From contig JBBQKF010000044.1 of NCBI GenBank assembly GCA_038326615.1, positions 1 to 24,879 of the forward strand: DNA of 24,879 nt, given 5' to 3'. Source of the DNA: JBBQKF01 sp038326615. GTDB lineage: Bacteria; Bacillota; Clostridia; Saccharofermentanales; UBA5734. Position 1 is the first letter of the stretch; each line of letters starts with the position of its first letter. The notes below the pieces were generated by a model. The model was not told the origin of the DNA. It saw only the letters and a program-made list of their open reading frames with translations, and did no database searches. Position numbers and translations under genes: made by a program. Positions 8,304 through 15,997 of this stretch are shown piece after piece.

Positions 8304-9101
8304 ATGAACATTTTTTTAAGAGAACTAAAAGCAAATATGAAATCACTCATTATCTGGAGCCTAGCCCAGATTTTTGTAATCTTTTCGGGCATGGTCAAAT
8401 ATGAAGGTTATGCAACTTCCGGTGTAAGTATGAACGAACTTTTTAAAGATTTGCCAAAAGGATTTCAAGCAATATTGGGAATAGGCGAAATTGATATTTC
8501 GAAAATTGAAGGTTATTATTCACTGTTTTTCCTGTTTTTTATACTTCTTGCCACAATACATGCGGGAATGCTTGGTGCCGTTATTGTAAACAAAGAAGAG
8601 CGCGATCATTCAGCGGATTTTCTTTTTTCAAGACCAGTAAGCAGAAGAAAAATAATAACTGCAAAATTACTTGCGGGTTTGTTTAATGTTTTTGTATTCA
8701 ACATGGTAACGCTCTTCTCGTCTCTTTATTTTATAAGCATTTATAATAAAGGCAATCCTCTTACTAAAATGGTACTATATCTAATGACCGCATTATTTAT
8801 AGTTCAAGTATTTTTCCTGTTTCTGGGAAGTGCTATTGGGTCTATTATGAAAACAGCCAAAAAAGCTACATCAATTACCACAGCGATACTCCTAGGTGCG
8901 TTTTTTCTATCTCTTGGTATTGGAATCGATAGTCGCATTGAATTTCTAAAATTTTTAACCCCTTTTCAATATTTTGATGCTAAGCAACTTGTTTTTGGCA
9001 AAGGCTTAGAGCCTGGATATATAATTTTAAGTGTTGCTTTAACTGCTGTTTTTCTTTTCGTTACATACACTGGATTTGAGAAACGCGATTTAGCAACATA
9101 A
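8304..9101 (+). CDS. ABC-2 type transporter permease 2
   Basis: The 265-residue membrane protein is paralogous to the preceding gene: same length, similar N-terminus (MNIF..E), and the shared motif ERDHSADFLFSRPVSRRK versus VRDKTSDFLYTKPVSR. About six membrane segments are visible. The two permeases probably form a heterodimer with the ATPase at 6264-7142. AGGAGG lies 6 nt before the ATG. A 182-bp AT-rich spacer separates it from permease 1. It is the last gene of the unit, and a rho-independent terminator follows. Confidence 0.89.
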   Translation: MNIFLRELKANMKSLIIWSLAQIFVIFSGMVKYEGYATSGVSMNELFKDLPKGFQAILGIGEIDISKIEGYYSLFFLFFILLATIHAGMLGAVIVNKEERDHSADFLFSRPVSRRKIITAKLLAGLFNVFVFNMVTLFSSLYFISIYNKGNPLTKMVLYLMTALFIVQVFFLFLGSAIGSIMKTAKKATSITTAILLGAFFLSLGIGIDSRIEFLKFLTPFQYFDAKQLVFGKGLEPGYIILSVALTAVFLFVTYTGFEKRDLAT

Positions 9102-9211
9102 TCAATTCTTGCTGCATAGAGGTTAAAGATGAATCGAATAAAGTAGAACTGAGTTGAGAAAAATGAAAAAGGTTGGACTAGATAAGTACAGAATCGAATA
9201 GGGTAAAAACG

Positions 9212-9246
9212 AAAAAAGAGACCAGATTAACCGGTCTCTTTTTTTA
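9212..9246 (+). terminator. rho-independent terminator after ABC-2 operon
   Basis: AGAGACC (9217-9223) pairs with GGTCTCT (9233-9239) around a 9-nt loop. The stem is extended by A-run/T-run pairing and is followed by T residues to 9245. It lies 110 bp after the second permease gene. Confidence 0.9.
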
Positions 9247-9808
9247 ATTTTTTGGATTTTATTTATATTAAATCAATTTACAATTTGCAAATCAATCTCC
9301 GATGCCATAAATAATTGTTTTTCGATTGCAGTGCCACGAAGTGAAATGTATAATTTAACCATGGTCACGGATTTTCGTGTGCTTTGCATGATTAATGTTT
9401 CGTGTGCTTTACTTAATTGATATTGTAATTTGAAATCGTAAATGTTAGCGATATTACTTTAAAAAATTTAGTTCTTCCATATTTCTTTAATCTTTTTATT
9501 CCAATTTACTTCTCTTGCTGTTATAATCTTATTCGTTGTAAATTGTTTTAGTTAAAGTAATTGTTGTTATTTTAAATTCATAAATAATGATTATTTCAGA
9601 TTAAATGACTTTACAAACCATTATTCAGAAAGAGTAAAGTTAAAAAAGCAGGCTACAATTTTACATCACAATTTAAAATTAGTAGACCGTCTTTAAATAT
9701 GGATTTGAACTTATTTTCACTTGACAATACAAAAATCTGAATAGAACAGATATAGTTTGAAATTCGAATTAATATTAAATGCCTTTTAGTGGCCAGAAGG
9801 ATAAAGCG
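9247..9808. other. AT-rich intergenic region with no gene seen
   Basis: About 560 bases without a credible coding frame on either strand. Two small things are visible. The 13-bp sequence TTTCGTGTGCTTT occurs at 9373-9385 and again at 9398-9410. A TTGACA hexamer at 9721-9726 could be the -35 of the downstream EamA gene, but no -10 at normal spacing is convincing. Confidence 0.5.
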
Positions 9809-10738
9809 ATGGAAGCAAAAAAAATTAGCATTCTTGCGAAACTAGCACTTTTCGGCGCCACATTAATCTGGGGAAGCTCATTTTTCATAATGAAAAACAC
9901 AGTTGAAGTTATTCCCGTTTTTTATTTGCTGGCAATGAGATTTTTTGTGGCTGCAATTGTTGTTTTGATTTTATCTATAAACAAAATTCGACTTATAAAT
10001 ATAGAATATCTTATCAAAGGCGGAGTTATGGGAATTCTACTATTTCTAGCATATGCGTTCCAAACATTCGGTCTTATGGATATTTCTCCTGGCACAAATG
10101 CTTTCCTAACAACAGTGTATTGCATAATAGTACCTTTTCTTTATTGGATAGTTGCAAAATCCCGACCTGATAGATTCAACATATTAGCATCAATAATTTG
10201 TTTAATTGGGATAGGTCTTGTTTCTTTAAACAAGGGATTTACAATTGGCATCGGAGATTTTCTGACTTTGGTCTGCGGATTTTTCTATGCATCGCACATA
10301 GTTTCTGTTGCTGTATTTTCAAGAAAGCTTAACATTTTTCTTCTAACTTTTATTCAATTTGCAACTGCATCTGTGCTTGGCGGAATTATGGGATTGATTT
10401 TCGAAACTTTCCCTAAGCATATCGGAACAGATTCAATACTGTCCCTCGTTTATCTTTGCTTTTTCGCAACTGCCGCGGCTCTTTTAATGCAAAATGTTGG
10501 TCAAAAGTATACGCATCCATCAACTGCTGCCTTGATTCTTAGCCTCGAATCGGTTTTTGGAGTGCTTTTTTCAATTGTTTTTTATAAAGAAACTCTGGAC
10601 ATTAAAATCACAATAGGATTTGTCCTGATATTCGTTGCAGTTATAATTTCTGAAACAAAACTCTCATTCTTAAGCAAATCTGATACGACCGTAATCATTG
10701 AGCTTGACCCTGAAATCGCGAAAACTTCCAAAACCTAA
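9809..10738 (+). CDS. EamA/DMT family transporter (RhaT/PecM-like)
   Basis: The protein has about ten membrane segments in two EamA repeats of five and 309 residues, usual for drug/metabolite transporters that export small metabolites or amino acids. The first repeat starts with the characteristic LFGATLIWGSSFF (about 18-30 from this start). The second repeat ends near residue 290 with a short polar tail. I chose the ATG at 9809 because AGAAGG (9795-9800) lies 8 nt upstream; the in-frame ATG at 9779 lacks a site. It appears to be a single-gene unit closed by the terminator at 10876-10919. The substrate is unknown. Confidence 0.9.
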   Translation: MEAKKISILAKLALFGATLIWGSSFFIMKNTVEVIPVFYLLAMRFFVAAIVVLILSINKIRLINIEYLIKGGVMGILLFLAYAFQTFGLMDISPGTNAFLTTVYCIIVPFLYWIVAKSRPDRFNILASIICLIGIGLVSLNKGFTIGIGDFLTLVCGFFYASHIVSVAVFSRKLNIFLLTFIQFATASVLGGIMGLIFETFPKHIGTDSILSLVYLCFFATAAALLMQNVGQKYTHPSTAALILSLESVFGVLFSIVFYKETLDIKITIGFVLIFVAVIISETKLSFLSKSDTTVIIELDPEIAKTSKT

Positions 10739-10875
10739 TGCTTTTTGACGAAATTTTTAGATTGGTTTACATCCGCCACTCTTATTAAATAAGCACTTTA
10801 AATATATAGTAAATTCATTATCAAATATAATATACCTATTTTTTTCCCTAATTGAGATGTTGATAATGAAATATC

Positions 10876-10919
10876 AAAAGAGCACTCCGAAAGGTTTCCC
10901 TTTTTTGAAGTGCTCTTTT
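10876..10919. terminator. bidirectional terminator between convergent genes
   Basis: AAAAGAGCACT (10876-10886) pairs with AGTGCTCTTTT (10909-10919). A second inner AAAGG/CCCTTT pairing is possible. A and T runs flank both sides, so it can act on both strands, as fits its position between the convergent EamA and MtaA/CmuA-like genes. Confidence 0.85.
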
Positions 10920-11025
10920 AATTTTTGATACAAAATTATATTATCTTAAATTAATAATAAGGATTAATATGTAAGCGATTTAAAATATTCTAAAATTATT
11001 GCACTTATTCGTCTTCTTTTTAAAT

Positions 11026-12042
11026 TTAATTTTTGCTGTCATAAAACTCTTTTACTGCTGCAAAAAATGCATCGATATTTTCCCATTTTGACATCGGAGG
11101 AATATCGCAACCTGTTGAAATTACAAAGTTTGGATATTTGTTACATTCATTAAGCAATGAGAGCGTCTTTGTGCGAATTGATTCCGGTGTTCCATTTTTC
11201 ATTTGTCCGGCAGGATCAATATTCCCGAGAGCAAGGAAATTTGATGGGATGTGTGGCATCATTTCACTCATTTCAATTGCGTTTCCAAAGTGATAAGCCG
11301 CAGCGCCGGTAGCAAGAATATGATCAATCATTTTAATAGTTCCACCTCCACAGTTATGATAAACAACAATGAAATTTTCATCCTGAACTGCTTCAACTAT
11401 TTTTTTAACATATAAACACGAGAAATCTCTCGATAAATCAGGTGAAAGAAGTCCAGCAAGAGGTTCAGCAATTACAACGCCATTCGCACCGACATTTTTG
11501 TATGCTTTACAGTACTCAATTGTAAATTCTGTTACTTTTTCCAATAGCAAATTAACCATTTCAGGCTCATCATAGCAATAGATCATAGCTTGACTTACAT
11601 CCATAAGACGTCCTGCGAGTGAGAAAGGCCCTATAACTCCTGCAAAAACTGGACGATCTTCTATTAAATTAACTGCTCTTCTTATGGCTTCAATATAAAG
11701 ACCTGTTCTTCCAGTGCCAACTGAAGGAACTTTAAGTGCATCTACTTCTTCTTGTGTCGCAACAATTCCACCAACAACTGTAGGAACTTCGATCTCGGAA
11801 AATCTGATGTTTGACCCAAAACACTCTGCTTCAACAGACAAGTCCATCATGCTTAAAGCAGCCGCTGTATCGCAACGATCTGCAACAAGTTTCATACCCT
11901 GTGCTTGTTTTTCGCTATCAGAGATCAAGTCAATTACGCTTATGTCTAAAAGCTGAATTGACGGGAATGATAATACTGGTATTGCTTTCTTTCTTGGTGT
12001 GTTTACAACATCTGAGCACCACTTGTACATATCTCTTTTCAC
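11026..12042 (-). CDS. MtaA/CmuA-like uroporphyrinogen decarboxylase family protein (probable methyltransferase)
   Basis: TIM-barrel protein of the URO-D superfamily. It keeps the zinc-ligand pattern of MtaA/CmuA methylcobamide:CoM methyltransferases: H229 and C231 in YHNCGGG, and C312 in STGCDIP (numbering from the chosen start). These enzymes move methyl groups from corrinoid proteins to a thiol. True heme-pathway HemE lacks this set, so HemE is unlikely. I chose GTG at 12042 because GGAGG lies 8 nt upstream; the longer frame would start at a TTG that is part of that site. No corrinoid protein, MtaB/MtbB-type substrate methyltransferase or activase is nearby, so the donor and acceptor are unknown. 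Confidence 0.85.
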   Translation of the reverse strand: MKRDMYKWCSDVVNTPRKKAIPVLSFPSIQLLDISVIDLISDSEKQAQGMKLVADRCDTAAALSMMDLSVEAECFGSNIRFSEIEVPTVVGGIVATQEEVDALKVPSVGTGRTGLYIEAIRRAVNLIEDRPVFAGVIGPFSLAGRLMDVSQAMIYCYDEPEMVNLLLEKVTEFTIEYCKAYKNVGANGVVIAEPLAGLLSPDLSRDFSCLYVKKIVEAVQDENFIVVYHNCGGGTIKMIDHILATGAAAYHFGNAIEMSEMMPHIPSNFLALGNIDPAGQMKNGTPESIRTKTLSLLNECNKYPNFVISTGCDIPPMSKWENIDAFFAAVKEFYDSKN

Positions 12043-12066
12043 TTTTTCTTCCTCCAAATAATTCTT

Positions 12067-12108
12067 AATTTCTAATTAATCATAATTTCTAATTAATCAT
12101 AATTTCTA
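12067..12108. repeat. 17-bp tandem repeat upstream of the MtaA/CmuA-like gene
   Basis: The unit AATTTCTAATTAATCAT occurs at 12067-12083 and 12084-12100, with 8 bases of a third copy. It lies just before the ribosome binding site of the downstream minus-strand gene. Confidence 0.75.
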
Positions 12109-12137
12109 TGACGTTTACAATAAAGCAAAATTTCATT

Positions 12138-12160
12138 AAGCCCTTTGAATATAAGGGCTT
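12138..12160 (-). terminator. possible weak terminator hairpin
   Basis: AAGCCCTT (12138-12145) pairs with AAGGGCTT (12153-12160) with a 7-nt loop. On the minus strand it follows the YgjV/GNAT gene, but there is no T run right after the stem, so it may be a weak terminator or a leader structure of the next gene. Confidence 0.4.
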
Positions 12161-12263
12161 CAACAATTTCTAAAAGTTACTCTATACTTCGTAGTTTACT
12201 CTAAAAACGAGATTATTTATAGAATTATTCGTTGATTTATTGCACTTTGTTATTTTATTCTGA

Positions 12264-12896
12264 CTAAATCCCTTTTATAAAAACTTCTTTTTCCTGACTG
12301 ACTGTTTTTTGAAACCCCATCTTTAATAGATAAGCCGCATGTTTTTTATTCATAGCAAAACTTGTAAATTTGTTATATCCTCGCTGTAAAAAATAATTTC
12401 TTTGCTCTTTATAAAGGTATTTTCCGATTTTGAAATCGCGATACTCAGGTATTACAAAATCCAGTTCAATTATTAGAGTATCCTCTCCAACTTTTTTGGC
12501 GAGAAAAATCCCGGCAGGAACCATATTTCTTAAAACAAAAAATCCAACAGTATCATCGTCAACTTTATATTCTCTCTCAGGGAAAAATTTTGCTATTTCA
12601 TTTTTGTAAAAAGAAAGAAAATCAACAAGATATTCAAGGCTTCCGCTTACAGGAAGGATTCTGAAATAGTCCTTACCAGAATAAATTTTAACCAAATAGT
12701 AAATATTAATGCACATTATTATTAAGTTTGAAATCCCAACAGGTAAAGCACCAATACAAAATCCATAAACCGCAAACACAAGTGACCCCGTAAGATTAAT
12801 CCATCGCAGCTTAATTATTGAACTCATAAGAAGTGAAATCAATACAAGTGCTGATGCAAGATAACCAATCCATTCAAGTATTCCAATGCCAAACAT
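12264..12896 (-). CDS. YgjV-like membrane protein with C-terminal GNAT-like domain
   Basis: The N-terminal 75 residues hold three closely spaced hydrophobic segments (about 8-27, 31-50, 52-72), resembling the YgjV/Imp-YgjV family of small inner-membrane proteins. The rest (about 80-210) is soluble. It contains VIPEYRDFKIGKYLYKEQRN, which resembles the acetyl-CoA-binding strand and helix of GNAT acyltransferases (R-x-x-x-x-G-x), followed by a FAMNKKHAAYLLKMGF segment like the end of that fold. Together they suggest a membrane-anchored acyltransferase of unknown substrate. GAGGGGG precedes the ATG. The gene is divergent from azlC. Confidence 0.75.
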   Translation of the reverse strand: MFGIGILEWIGYLASALVLISLLMSSIIKLRWINLTGSLVFAVYGFCIGALPVGISNLIIMCINIYYLVKIYSGKDYFRILPVSGSLEYLVDFLSFYKNEIAKFFPEREYKVDDDTVGFFVLRNMVPAGIFLAKKVGEDTLIIELDFVIPEYRDFKIGKYLYKEQRNYFLQRGYNKFTSFAMNKKHAAYLLKMGFQKTVSQEKEVFIKGI

Positions 12897-12974
12897 AATT
12901 TACCCCCTCAATATTAAGTCGTATTCATTATTGTTGCACAATTGAACGTTTTCTGCAACTATGCAGCTAATCAT

Positions 12975-13002
12975 ATTTTATTTGTTATAACGCCTATTTC
13001 AA
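12975..13002 (-). promoter_or_regulatory. candidate sigma-A promoter for the YgjV/GNAT gene
   Basis: On the minus strand, TTGAAA (13002-12997), a 16-bp spacer and TAAAAT (12980-12975) lie about 80 bp before the start codon. This is a hexamer match only. Confidence 0.4.
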
Positions 13003-13057
13003 TTTAAACTTTATTGATTTTTTTTAACATCACCTTTCAGTGTTTGGTTGTCTATGG

Positions 13058-13063
13058 TAAAAT
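13058..13063 (+). promoter_or_regulatory. candidate extended -10 for azlCD
   Basis: TATGGTAAAAT contains an extended -10 (TG at 13055-13056, one base, TAAAAT at 13058-13063). A convincing -35 is not present. It would place transcription start near 13070, upstream of the palindrome at 13101-13116. Confidence 0.35.
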
Positions 13064-13100
13064 AAATGAAATTATATTCTGTTTGTTTTTTAGGGAGATA

Positions 13101-13116
13101 TGTGATTGTAATCACA
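13101..13116. promoter_or_regulatory. CRP/FNR-type palindrome TGTGA-N6-TCACA before azlC
   Basis: TGTGATTGTAATCACA is a perfect dyad that can be widened to ATGTGATT-GT-AATCACAT (13100-13117). It matches the classic CRP consensus TGTGA-N6-TCACA. It lies directly before the chosen azlC start and downstream of the likely promoter, where a bound protein would block transcription. Which regulator binds is unknown. Confidence 0.5.
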
Positions 13117-13117
13117 T

Positions 13118-13852
13118 GTGATTTGTAATATTGATTGGGAGAAGGTGATTTTTATAAAAAAAATATTAATTTTTGCATTTATAAAAACGATGCCTGTCCT
13201 TTTTGGATATTTATTTCTGGGCATTGCCTTTGGCGTTCTGCTTCAAAAAGCCGGATACAATTTTATATGGGCATTTTTCATAAGCACATTCGTATATGCA
13301 GGTTCTATGCAATTTGTTCTCGTTGGATTCCTTGGAAGCGGAATCGGTTTTCTTTCTGTGATTCTTATGACTTTATCCATAAATAGCAGACATATTTTTT
13401 ATGGACTATCTTTTATCGAGAAATTTAAAGCTATGGGCAAAGCCTATCCATACATGATTTTTTCGTTAACAGATGAAACATATTCACTTTTATGCTCAGC
13501 AAAAATTCCATATAGGTTCGACGAAAAGAAAGTGTTTTTCACAATTTCACTTTTAGATCATATTTATTGGATTATGGGTTCTGTAATTGGAGCCTTGTTA
13601 GGTGAGTTGATTAAATTTAGCACTAAAGGAATCGATTTTGCGATGACCGCACTGTTCGTAGTTATATTTACCGAGCAGTGGCTTGATTATAAAACAAATA
13701 TTCCTGCAATTACTGGAATATTGTGTGGTGGTATTTGTTTATTTATTTTTGGACCGGTAAATTTCATTTTACCATCCCTCATTTCATCTATATCAATTCT
13801 TCTTTTGCTGAAAAATCATATTCATGTAAAGGAGGATGTTTGTGATGCCTAA
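13118..13852 (+). CDS. azlC: AzlC family branched-chain amino acid exporter, large subunit
   Basis: AzlC with AzlD forms a two-component exporter of branched-chain amino acids and analogues. The membrane protein has several hydrophobic segments and family features: FGYLFLGIAFGVLLQKAGY near the N-terminus, the FVYAGSMQFVLVG segment and SLTDETYSL. The start is uncertain. The in-frame GTG at 13118 gives 244 residues but has no close ribosome binding site. GGGAGAAGG (13138-13146) lies inside this frame and overlaps the next in-frame GTG, and the first in-frame ATG is well inside the first membrane segment. It overlaps azlD by 8 bp. Confidence 0.88.
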   Translation: MICNIDWEKVIFIKKILIFAFIKTMPVLFGYLFLGIAFGVLLQKAGYNFIWAFFISTFVYAGSMQFVLVGFLGSGIGFLSVILMTLSINSRHIFYGLSFIEKFKAMGKAYPYMIFSLTDETYSLLCSAKIPYRFDEKKVFFTISLLDHIYWIMGSVIGALLGELIKFSTKGIDFAMTALFVVIFTEQWLDYKTNIPAITGILCGGICLFIFGPVNFILPSLISSISILLLLKNHIHVKEDVCDA

Positions 13853-14174
13853 TTTAAGGGACTTGGAAATTATTCTAATAATTGCTTTTTGCACATTCCT
13901 TACAAGAATTTTTCCCTTTGCAGTTTTCGGCAGGGGGCAGACACCTTCACCCATTGTAAAATTTCTTGGCAAAAGCCTTCCTGGAGCTGTAATTGCAATT
14001 CTAGTAATCTATTGTATAAAAACAATTAACTTTTTAGAAATTAATACTTTTGTCCCGCAGTTTATTGCAATTGCTTTAGTTGTAATTTTGCATTTATGGA
14101 AAAGAAATAATCTGCTTAGTATCGGATGCGGTACGGTCTGCTTTATGATTCTTGTCCAGACAGTTTTTAAATAA
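13845..14174 (+). CDS. azlD: AzlD family branched-chain amino acid exporter, small subunit
   Basis: Small membrane partner of AzlC, 109 residues from the ATG at 13845, with about four hydrophobic segments and the typical N-terminal TFLTRIFPFAVFGR segment. I chose 13845 because AAAGGAGG ends at 13835, nine bases upstream; an in-frame ATG at 13836 directly abuts that site. It overlaps the end of azlC, which is usual for this pair and implies coupled translation. A heptamer minisatellite begins 33 bp after the stop. Confidence 0.9.
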   Translation: MPNLRDLEIILIIAFCTFLTRIFPFAVFGRGQTPSPIVKFLGKSLPGAVIAILVIYCIKTINFLEINTFVPQFIAIALVVILHLWKRNNLLSIGCGTVCFMILVQTVFK

Positions 14175-14206
14175 CTTTTAATTTATTTTGAATTTTAAAA
14201 TCTGAC

Positions 14207-14471
14207 TTTTGTCTTTTGACTTTTGTCTTTTGACTTTTGTCTTTGACTTTTGACTTTTGACTTTTGTCTTTTGTCTTTTGTCTTTTGTCTTTTGTCTTTT
14301 GACTTTTGTCTTTTGACTTTTGTCTTTTGACTTTTGACTTTTGTCTTTTGACTTTTGTCTTTTGTCTTTTGTCTTTTGTCTTTTGACTTTTGTCTTTTGA
14401 CTTTTGTCTTTTGTCTTTTGTCTTTTGACTTTTGTCTTTTGACTTTTGTCTTTTGACTTTTGTCTTTTGAC
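14207..14471. repeat. heptamer minisatellite, TTTTGTC/TTTTGAC mixed array
   Basis: Thirty-eight consecutive units, all 7 bp except one 6-bp unit at 14242-14247. Every unit is either TTTTGTC or TTTTGAC and no other variant occurs. In order (T or A for the sixth base): TATATAAATT TTTATATAAT ATTTTATATT TATATATA. The array lies between azlD and a hairpin terminator. A minus-strand frame across it would encode only a Lys/Gln/Ser/Thr/Asp repeat and is not treated as a gene. Confidence 0.97.
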
Positions 14472-14495
14472 TTTTGAACTTAAATTCAAATTAAA

Positions 14496-14532
14496 AGCAC
14501 CTCGCAAATCCAGTATCAATTTGCAAAGTGCT
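14496..14532 (-). terminator. terminator of the Liv/CBS-ACT gene cluster
   Basis: AGCAC and GCAAAT (14496-14509) pair with ATTTGC and GTGCT (14519-14532), with a 3-nt internal loop on each side. On the minus strand the stem is followed by TTTTAATTT. It lies 80 bp after the CBS-ACT gene stop and could also stop azlD transcripts from the other side. Confidence 0.7.
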
Positions 14533-14611
14533 ATCTCTTTATAAATTATCAAACAAATATTATAATCGATGTTTATCTACTTGGAACTTATTGGTCAACA
14601 TTGATTACAAA

Positions 14612-15241
14612 TCAAGTAAAATAATTAATTGTACTGACTTTGTACCCGGATTTTTCGATTGATTCTACTACATCTTTTGTCTTTAATGTATCGATTCTCA
14701 AAATAAGTTCATTGCCTTGGAACACAATATGTGAAATGTTAATGTTGAAATCACTAATAATTTCAGTTATTGTTTTAAGGACGCCTGGGTGGTTATTATC
14801 AACAATAATGGTAATTCTACTGCCGCGATCACGGAATCCCATGATTTCAATAAAAGCATCAAAAACTACTGACTCGGTTATAATCCCTACAAGCTTGTCG
14901 CCTTCCATAACAGGTAGGCCACCTATATTGTTTTCGCGCATCACAACTGCTGCATCTTCGATTAAAGTTTCTGGGGTTACAGTTACAACTTTTTTTGTCA
15001 TAATTGAATCAATTTTAGTTTTTGATAATAAATAATTGATTTCAAAAACACTTAATGATGTTGCTGGTGAAGGCGAAACCTCAATAAGTTTCCGCTCTGT
15101 AACAATCCCAACAAGCTCTCCATCTTTAAGTACCGGCATTCTTCTGATTTTCTTGGAGCGCATCAGTTCGAGCACATCCGCAACTGAGTCATCCGGCGAA
15201 ACCGTGAAAGGATTGATAGTCATTTTGTCTTTTACGTACAT
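14612..15241 (-). CDS. CBS-CBS-ACT domain protein (AcuB-like)
   Basis: The 209-residue soluble protein has two CBS domains (about 1-60 and 75-132), each with the D/N-P-x-T-V / V-P-V-L signature (for example MTINPFTVSPDDS and MTKKVVTVTPET), followed by an ACT domain (about 138-205, RITIIVDNNHPGVLKTITEII). CBS pairs bind adenine nucleotides and ACT domains bind amino acids, so a sensor role is plausible. It is the last gene of the Liv cluster, 45 bp after livF, which suggests that it monitors branched-chain amino acid or energy status. This is inferred from position. AGGAGG lies 8 nt before the ATG. Confidence 0.9.
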   Translation of the reverse strand: MYVKDKMTINPFTVSPDDSVADVLELMRSKKIRRMPVLKDGELVGIVTERKLIEVSPSPATSLSVFEINYLLSKTKIDSIMTKKVVTVTPETLIEDAAVVMRENNIGGLPVMEGDKLVGIITESVVFDAFIEIMGFRDRGSRITIIVDNNHPGVLKTITEIISDFNINISHIVFQGNELILRIDTLKTKDVVESIEKSGYKVSTINYFT

Positions 15242-15286
15242 AAATCTTACCTCCTGCCTTTATTTTATATGAAATTATTATTTAAA

Positions 15287-15997
15287 TTACTCTGTCTTCC
15301 CAAGGTAAGCCATTCTTACCTCTTCACTTGCTGCTAATTCTGATGCACTTCCAGAAAGCACAATCTTTCCTGTCTCTAGCACATATGCTCTGTTGGCGAT
15401 TGATAATGCCATGTTTGCATTTTGCTCAACAAGCAGAACTGTAGTTCCACCCTTGTTTATATCTTTGATAATTGAAAATATTTCGTTAACAAGTAGCGGC
15501 GCAAGTCCCATTGATGGTTCATCCATTAAAAGTAACTTAGGACGGCTCATAAGAGCTCTTCCCATTGCAAGCATTTGCTGCTCACCACCACTTAAAGTTC
15601 CAGCATCCTGTCTAATCCTCTCCTTAAGCCTTGGGAAGCGGGTGTAAACCATTTCTAAATCCTGCTTGATTTCGTTCTTATCTCTCCTGGTGAATGCACC
15701 CATTTCAAGATTTTCGAGTACCGTAAGGTTTGCAAAAACCCTTCTTCCTTCAGGAACATGGCTGATTCCCATTTCGACAATACGATTTGCCATAACACCC
15801 GATAATGGTTTATCTTTGAATGTAATTATACCACTTTTGGGTTGAATTAGTCCTGAAATAGTTTTAAGTATTGTACTTTTTCCAGCGCCATTAGCACCAA
15901 TTAGAGTAACAATTTCACCCTCGTTTACTTCGAAACTAATATTAGTAAGCGCCTGAATAGTTCCATAAAAAACGTTGATTTCATTAATTTTAAGCAA
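15287..15997 (-). CDS. livF: branched-chain amino acid ABC transporter ATPase LivF
   Basis: One of the two cytoplasmic ATPases of the Liv/Bra high-affinity importer. It has Walker A GANGAGKS (34-41), the LSGGEQ signature (135-140), Walker B LLLMDEPS (155-162) and the LivF-typical VPEGRRVFANLTVLENLEMG. I chose the TTG at 15997, which gives MLKINEINVFYG as in family members, with GGTGG just upstream. The frame is open further, to a TTG at 16018, but that lies inside livG. With the chosen start the two genes overlap by 8 bp, so coupling is likely. Confidence 0.93.
   Translation of the reverse strand: MLKINEINVFYGTIQALTNISFEVNEGEIVTLIGANGAGKSTILKTISGLIQPKSGIITFKDKPLSGVMANRIVEMGISHVPEGRRVFANLTVLENLEMGAFTRRDKNEIKQDLEMVYTRFPRLKERIRQDAGTLSGGEQQMLAMGRALMSRPKLLLMDEPSMGLAPLLVNEIFSIIKDINKGGTTVLLVEQNANMALSIANRAYVLETGKIVLSGSASELAASEEVRMAYLGKTE

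Noticed and set aside
11026..12042. HemE (uroporphyrinogen decarboxylase of heme synthesis)
   Set aside because: The His-x-Cys and distal Cys zinc ligands are typical of MtaA/CmuA methyltransferases, and no heme genes are nearby.
14178..14552. Minus-strand frame of 124 codons across the heptamer array
   Set aside because: It encodes only a K/Q/S/T/D/V repeat produced by the 7-bp units, has no ribosome binding site and includes the terminator hairpin.
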